Shown here in pieces: positions 47,042-50,581 of a stretch of DNA of 50,581 bases. Numbering within the stretch: position 1 is the stretch's first letter; each line of letters starts with the position of its first letter. The notes under the pieces were generated by a model, which did no database searches, was not told the DNA's origin, and saw nothing but the letters and a program-made list of their open reading frames with translations. Source of the stretch: Microbacterium karelineae (GTDB lineage Bacteria; Actinomycetota; Actinomycetes; Actinomycetales; Microbacteriaceae); assembly GCF_009745985.1 (NCBI RefSeq), contig NZ_WFIX01000181.1, forward strand, positions 1 to 50,581. The letters are read 5' to 3'. The translations under genes and the position numbers were made by a program.

Positions 47042-48177
47042 CCTTCCGCCGCTTTCGGGTCGCCCGGGCCGGAGCTCGTCCAGAGGTGTTCCGTCCCGCG
47101 CTCGTCCAGCCTCCACATCTGAGGCTCGTCGACGAGGCGGATCCGCGAGGTGAACCAGTACGTCTCGTCAGGCCCCCACCCGGCGATGACGGTCGCGTCG
47201 TCCGGGCCGACGGGGATCGCGGTGCCCGCAGCGGCGAGATACGCGCCGACCTGCAGGTGCACGCCGTCGTAGTGCTCGGCGACGGCCGCCCAATCCGGGA
47301 CCACCCAACGCCCCGCCCGTCCCGTGACCTGGTACCAGTCATGGCGCTTCTGGAAGGTCTGATCGAGCGGGAACCGTGCGCACAGCTCCGCCCACGCGTC
47401 CGCGGAGTCGATCTCGAACACGCGCAGGCCTCCGGGCACCCCGACATGCACGCTCTCCGCCGCCTCCCATCCCAGCGAGTCCTCGACGAGCCAGAGGCCG
47501 GCGGGACCGCCGTCCGCGATCTCGCGCGTGGAGGAGGGGATGTCCCACGTCGGTCGGGACCACCATTCCCCGCTGAAGGGCGCGGCCGGATCCGCAGGCC
47601 GTTCCCGCGCCGCGCGCTGTTCCTTCTCGATGTCGTCGGTCCGCGCCGCGCGCAGGATCGCCAGCGGCTCGGCGGGGACGTGCGTGGGCGGCTGGCCTTC
47701 CCACTGGACGGCCGACTGCGTTCGCTCGTCCACAGGGCTCCGCCACCACGCCGTCTCCGCGGACGCCGCGACGTGCTCGGCGACGCGTCGGAGGGCGGCA
47801 CGCATCGGCGCCGTCGCGGCGAGCAGGTCCTCGCCGTCAGGGCCCTGCCAGTAGCGGGCCATGTCCACCGACCTTCGGAGACACAGCAGCAGCGCTCGCG
47901 ATGTCACCGGCACCAGCGGCACCTTCGCCAGCAGCGTTGCGGCGTCCTCGGGGGACACGCGAGGGGGCTCGGCGCGTGCTCCTGAGCGGAACAGCGTCCC
48001 CCTGTCCGGATCGAGGCGGTGCGCGGCATGGAAGACCGCGACACCGAGGGATCCGTCGCGGTCGGCGTGCCACTGAAGTCGTTCTGACGCAAGCGCGAAC
48101 TCGAGCAGCAGACGTCGCCCACGAGGGCCGTCGAGCAGGGCGTCCGCGAGCGGCAGGGCGCGTCGATCCTCACTCAT
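47038..48177 (-). CDS. Hypothetical protein, 379 residues
   Basis: Starts MSEDRRALPLADALLDGPRG. The composition is Trp-, Ala- and Arg-rich with several WW/WY pairs (AWWRSP, GEWWSRP, DWYQV). The second half resembles a beta-rich domain, ending in TYWFTSRIRLVDEPQMWRL. No signal peptide or membrane segment and no catalytic motif is seen. I do not recognise the family. It overlaps the upstream gene on the same strand by 8 nt, so the two are co-expressed. Confidence 0.7.
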   Translation of the reverse strand: MSEDRRALPLADALLDGPRGRRLLLEFALASERLQWHADRDGSLGVAVFHAAHRLDPDRGTLFRSGARAEPPRVSPEDAATLLAKVPLVPVTSRALLLCLRRSVDMARYWQGPDGEDLLAATAPMRAALRRVAEHVAASAETAWWRSPVDERTQSAVQWEGQPPTHVPAEPLAILRAARTDDIEKEQRAARERPADPAAPFSGEWWSRPTWDIPSSTREIADGGPAGLWLVEDSLGWEAAESVHVGVPGGLRVFEIDSADAWAELCARFPLDQTFQKRHDWYQVTGRAGRWVVPDWAAVAEHYDGVHLQVGAYLAAAGTAIPVGPDDATVIAGWGPDETYWFTSRIRLVDEPQMWRLDERGTEHLWTSSGPGDPKAAEG

Positions 48178-49150
48178 CGATGTCGCTTCCGGGGAGGGGT
48201 GAACGGCTGTGCGTTCTCGTCTCACGAGGCGCGGTGCTCCACGGCGCGGAGGAACGAGATCCCCGCTGCAGCCGCTCCCAGAGGTCTCCGACGATGACCA
48301 TCGTCCCACCGCCCGTCGCGAACGGCTCGACGCTCGTGCTCGACACCCAGCGACGCCCGTCGCGCGTCACGACGACCGTGTCCAGGCGGCCGCCGCCGCC
48401 GTCGAGCTCGACCACCTCCTCGGCGACGCGCCCCGCGGCGGCGGCCTCGAGGAGCTCCCCGACCAGGCGCGCATGGTCGAGATCCGCGGGAAACCACCAG
48501 GATCCGTCGCCGATGTGCACGCCGATGCCGTCGTCGTCCTGGTCGCTCCGCGTCCACTGCACCGCCGCCGATCCATGTCGCGATGGCGCGATCGTCACGG
48601 CGGAGCGCTCGCGGTCGCGCACGATGACCGAGACACCGCCGAGATCCGCTTCGGCGCGATCGGCGGTCGCCTCCAACTCGGCGCCGACCACGTCGCCCAT
48701 ACGATCCCGATCGCGTGCGGCCGCCCGCGCCGCCTCGTCGTGATCCGATCGCATCGACGGGCTCGCGACGAACGGCGGCAGCTCCGCGTCATCGGCGACA
48801 TCGACCTCGACGAGATACTCGGCGTGCTCGGTCGTCTCGGCTCTCGCGATGCCGGTCAGCGCGGTGGATTCGGGGCGCTCCCGGTCGAGCGTGAAGGCGC
48901 GGGGATCGCCCGGCACAGGCACGCGTGGGTAGGTGATCCCCGTGATGCGGCGCACCGTCCCGGTGACCGGCCAGTGCGGGACGTCATCGGGCGTCTGGTC
49001 GTGATGCTCCTCGAGAAATCGCGGGAGTCCGCGGGGAGCCGTCGTCGTCGGATCGGCGGCCTGCAGGATCCACGTCACCTCTCCGCCGACATGGAACGCC
49101 TCGCCGCAGCAGGCCTGCTCCCACTCGGTCACCACCACCTCGATCCGCAT
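48170..49150 (-). CDS. DUF6578-like protein
   Basis: 326 residues. The N-terminus MRIEVVVTEWEQACCGEAF then HVGGEVTWILQAADP resembles the actinobacterial DUF6578 pattern, in which a Trp, a CC(G) motif and a 'VG..V.W' strand recur; function unknown. ATG 49150 is strongly indicated by TACGCT exactly 6 nt upstream, implying a leaderless mRNA; the longer frame to 49303 is unlikely. The C-terminus overlaps the next gene. Confidence 0.7.
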   Translation of the reverse strand: MRIEVVVTEWEQACCGEAFHVGGEVTWILQAADPTTTAPRGLPRFLEEHHDQTPDDVPHWPVTGTVRRITGITYPRVPVPGDPRAFTLDRERPESTALTGIARAETTEHAEYLVEVDVADDAELPPFVASPSMRSDHDEAARAAARDRDRMGDVVGAELEATADRAEADLGGVSVIVRDRERSAVTIAPSRHGSAAVQWTRSDQDDDGIGVHIGDGSWWFPADLDHARLVGELLEAAAAGRVAEEVVELDGGGGRLDTVVVTRDGRRWVSSTSVEPFATGGGTMVIVGDLWERLQRGSRSSAPWSTAPRETRTHSRSPLPGSDIDE

Positions 49151-49156
49151 GATTCG

Positions 49157-49162
49157 AGCGTA
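49157..49162 (-). promoter_or_regulatory. -10-like element for the leaderless DUF6578-like gene
   Basis: On the minus strand TACGCT spans 49162 to 49157, followed by cgaatc and ATG at 49150. Confidence 0.5.
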
Positions 49163-49882
49163 GGGGGAGGGGCGGGGCGAAGGCGGCGGTGGCGTGCCAC
49201 CCGTTGCGGGCGTACCGCAGCGGGACCGTGTCGCGTGTTGGTCGCGATTCGAGAGCGGATCCGCGTCGGCCGGGACGTCAGCTGGCGCTCGCGTATGCGA
49301 CATCCGATCTCATGATCCTGATGGGGCCGAGGAGCGCCGGGGGTGGGAGGTCGCAGCGCACGCGATGGTCGTCGCGGTGGAGATCCCGCTGCGGCGGAGC
49401 GTGCGGGTGCCCGACACGCGACCGCGGTGCTGATCCCGTGGGGTGGGCCCCGCGCGGGCGTTCTCCGCCCGGTGTCGTGTGCGTCACATCCGAGTGATCG
49501 GCGGCGAGGGCCTCCCGGCGTCGTGCATCTCATTCTTCACCGTGGCGAGGACCTCGACAGCGGAAGCGGACTTCAGCCTGCGAGGCCAGTGCGCGTGCGC
49601 GGATCGCATGAGATCGGGCATGCTTCCCACCCGTGCCGGAGGAATCGGTCGCGGACACGGAGATGAGCGTGCAGGTCGTGGTCGGACAAGCTTCGACGGT
49701 CTGCCGGAAGTCGGACCCCGCCCGAAGATGTGTGAGTCGGGTCGCCGTTCTCGTCCATCGATGCGTACATGCCGTGCGAATGCCGCCCCGGAGAGGGGCT
49801 CGCACGATCAGGTTCCGGGGGCCTCGCGGGAAGGCCGCTCCTCACGCAGCTCGGGGTCTCTTCGTTTGTCAGTGGTGCCTCG
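49163..49882. other. Region without a convincing gene
   Basis: About 720 bp. Several short frames exist on both strands, but none has a good start, codon bias or recognisable product. Fragments such as HAMVVAVEIPLRRSVRVPDTR (about 49355-49430, shown in part) may be decayed coding sequence. Most likely an intergenic scar next to the HNH endonuclease gene. Confidence 0.45.
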
Positions 49883-49888
49883 TAGCGT
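49883..49888 (+). promoter_or_regulatory. -10-like element for the HNH endonuclease gene
   Basis: TAGCGT lies exactly 6 nt before ATG 49895; the same hexamer and spacing precede GTG 29609. Confidence 0.5.
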
Positions 49889-49894
49889 GGGGTC

Positions 49895-50581
49895 ATGGAT
49901 CAGGAACGCGTCGCGGAGAAGCTGCCCGGGCTCACGCCGGGTGAGTTGGCGCGGGTGCGGGGCCTGATCGATGAGGTCGCGGAGTGCGATCGGGATATCG
50001 CGCGGGCCGAGGGCGTCAAGGCGCGGGTGTTGGCGGAGCTGGCGCGGATCGCGCACGCGGAGGGCGCCCGGCAGGAGGCGCCGGATGGGCCGGAGTATGC
50101 GCGGCGGGCGATGGCGGCCGAGGTCGCGGTCGCGACGCGGGTGCATCCGTCGTCGGCGAAGCACCGGATGGAGGACGCCGAGCGCCTGGTGGCGGATTTC
50201 CCGGTGACGCTGGAGGCTCTGTCGGAGGGGCGGATCTCGAAACGGCACGCGGATGTCATCGCGGGCGCGGGGGTGAATCTCGATGCGGGTGGGAAGGCGT
50301 CGTTGGATGCGCATGCAGTGGCGTTCGCGAGGGTGCGCACGGCGGGGGAGGTGGGGAAGATCGCGAAGCTGCAGGCGGCGCAGCTCGCACCGGTGTCGCT
50401 GCGGGAGAGGCATGCGCGGGCGCGGAAGGAGCGCCGGGTGGTGCTGACGGAGTGTGACGACGGGATGAGTGAGCTGTGGATGTTCGTGCCGAGTCTGGAG
50501 GGGCGGGCGATCTATGACCGGGTCACGCAGATGGCGCGGGCGGTGAAGACCGACCGGCGGCGGGCGCGGGCCGAAGCGGCG
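49895..50581 (+). CDS. DUF222 (13E12-family) HNH endonuclease, N-terminal part
   Basis: 229 codons are open to the end of the window, so the gene is cut by the window edge. The visible part is the DUF222/13E12 helical domain, with LPGLTPGELARVRGLIDE, RVHPSSAKHRMEDAERL and the landmark GRISKRHADVIAGAG. In this family an HNH nuclease domain follows at the C-terminus, outside the window. These genes occur in many diverged copies per actinobacterial genome, and their role is unclear; mobile or homing behaviour has been suggested. ATG 49895 is supported by a -10-like hexamer 6 nt upstream. Confidence 0.88.
   Translation, partial: MDQERVAEKLPGLTPGELARVRGLIDEVAECDRDIARAEGVKARVLAELARIAHAEGARQEAPDGPEYARRAMAAEVAVATRVHPSSAKHRMEDAERLVADFPVTLEALSEGRISKRHADVIAGAGVNLDAGGKASLDAHAVAFARVRTAGEVGKIAKLQAAQLAPVSLRERHARARKERRVVLTECDDGMSELWMFVPSLEGRAIYDRVTQMARAVKTDRRRARAEAA

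Noticed and set aside
49573-49896. 107-residue minus-strand ORF ending in the intergenic region before the HNH gene
   Set aside because: It would start within the HNH promoter, has no recognised motif and weak codon bias; kept only as part of the gene-poor region.

Overview
The window is chromosomal DNA from a high-GC actinobacterium, most likely Microbacteriaceae (Microbacterium-like). The evidence is a very GC-rich third codon position, an rRNA operon with no tRNA in the 16S-23S spacer, many GTG starts joined to the previous stop as GTGA, and a gene order that follows the Mycobacterium tuberculosis Rv1691-Rv1713 block. Species cannot be fixed from here. All assignments come from reading the sequence; no search was run.

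Layout. 1-5.8 kb: a complete rRNA operon with a strong promoter, processing stems and a terminator. 5.9-16.7 kb: a housekeeping run made of an RGG-type low-complexity protein, a HAD phosphatase, a 44-residue protein, tlyA, nadK, recN, pyrG, an ADP-ribose pyrophosphatase and xerD. 16.8-21.5 kb: an export cassette (acidic lipoprotein, peptidoglycan-binding HlyD-like adaptor, MacB-type ATPase and permease). 21.6-29.5 kb: an orphan ParA, scpA, scpB, malic enzyme, rluB-type pseudouridine synthase, prephenate dehydrogenase, cmk and der. 29.5-35.5 kb: small accessory operons (SRPBCC and DUF4166-like proteins, a NUDIX-NYN fusion, an ArsR-SRPBCC-reductase operon, an Hsp15-like S4 protein, a GNAT acetyltransferase, a deazaflavin-type nitroreductase). 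Two copies of a 58-bp imperfect-palindrome repeat bracket part of this region.

35.6-45.5 kb: an integrative genomic island inserted in the 3' end of tRNA-Pro(GGG). It is bounded by a 43-bp direct repeat with one mismatch, carries its own tyrosine integrase and has visibly lower GC. Its cargo is one operon: an 81-residue unknown protein, then QatA (KAP NTPase), QatB, QatC (QueC-like) and QatD (TatD-like nuclease), a 41-codon bridging ORF, and a large RloC/PrrC-like AAA_13 ATPase with a CxxC zinc-hook-like motif and a candidate C-terminal ribonuclease. Qat is a known anti-phage system. The tight coupling of qatABCD to the 81-residue ORF and the AAA_13 protein is the most novel part of the window.

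45.5-50.6 kb: a SAM methyltransferase divergent from an XRE-cupin regulator with clear operator half-sites, two unknown or DUF6578-like proteins, a 0.7-kb stretch with no convincing gene, and the start of a DUF222/13E12 HNH-endonuclease gene that runs off the end. A repeated promoter arrangement, TAnnnT-like hexamer, 6 nt, then ATG or GTG, suggests that many genes here are transcribed as leaderless mRNAs.
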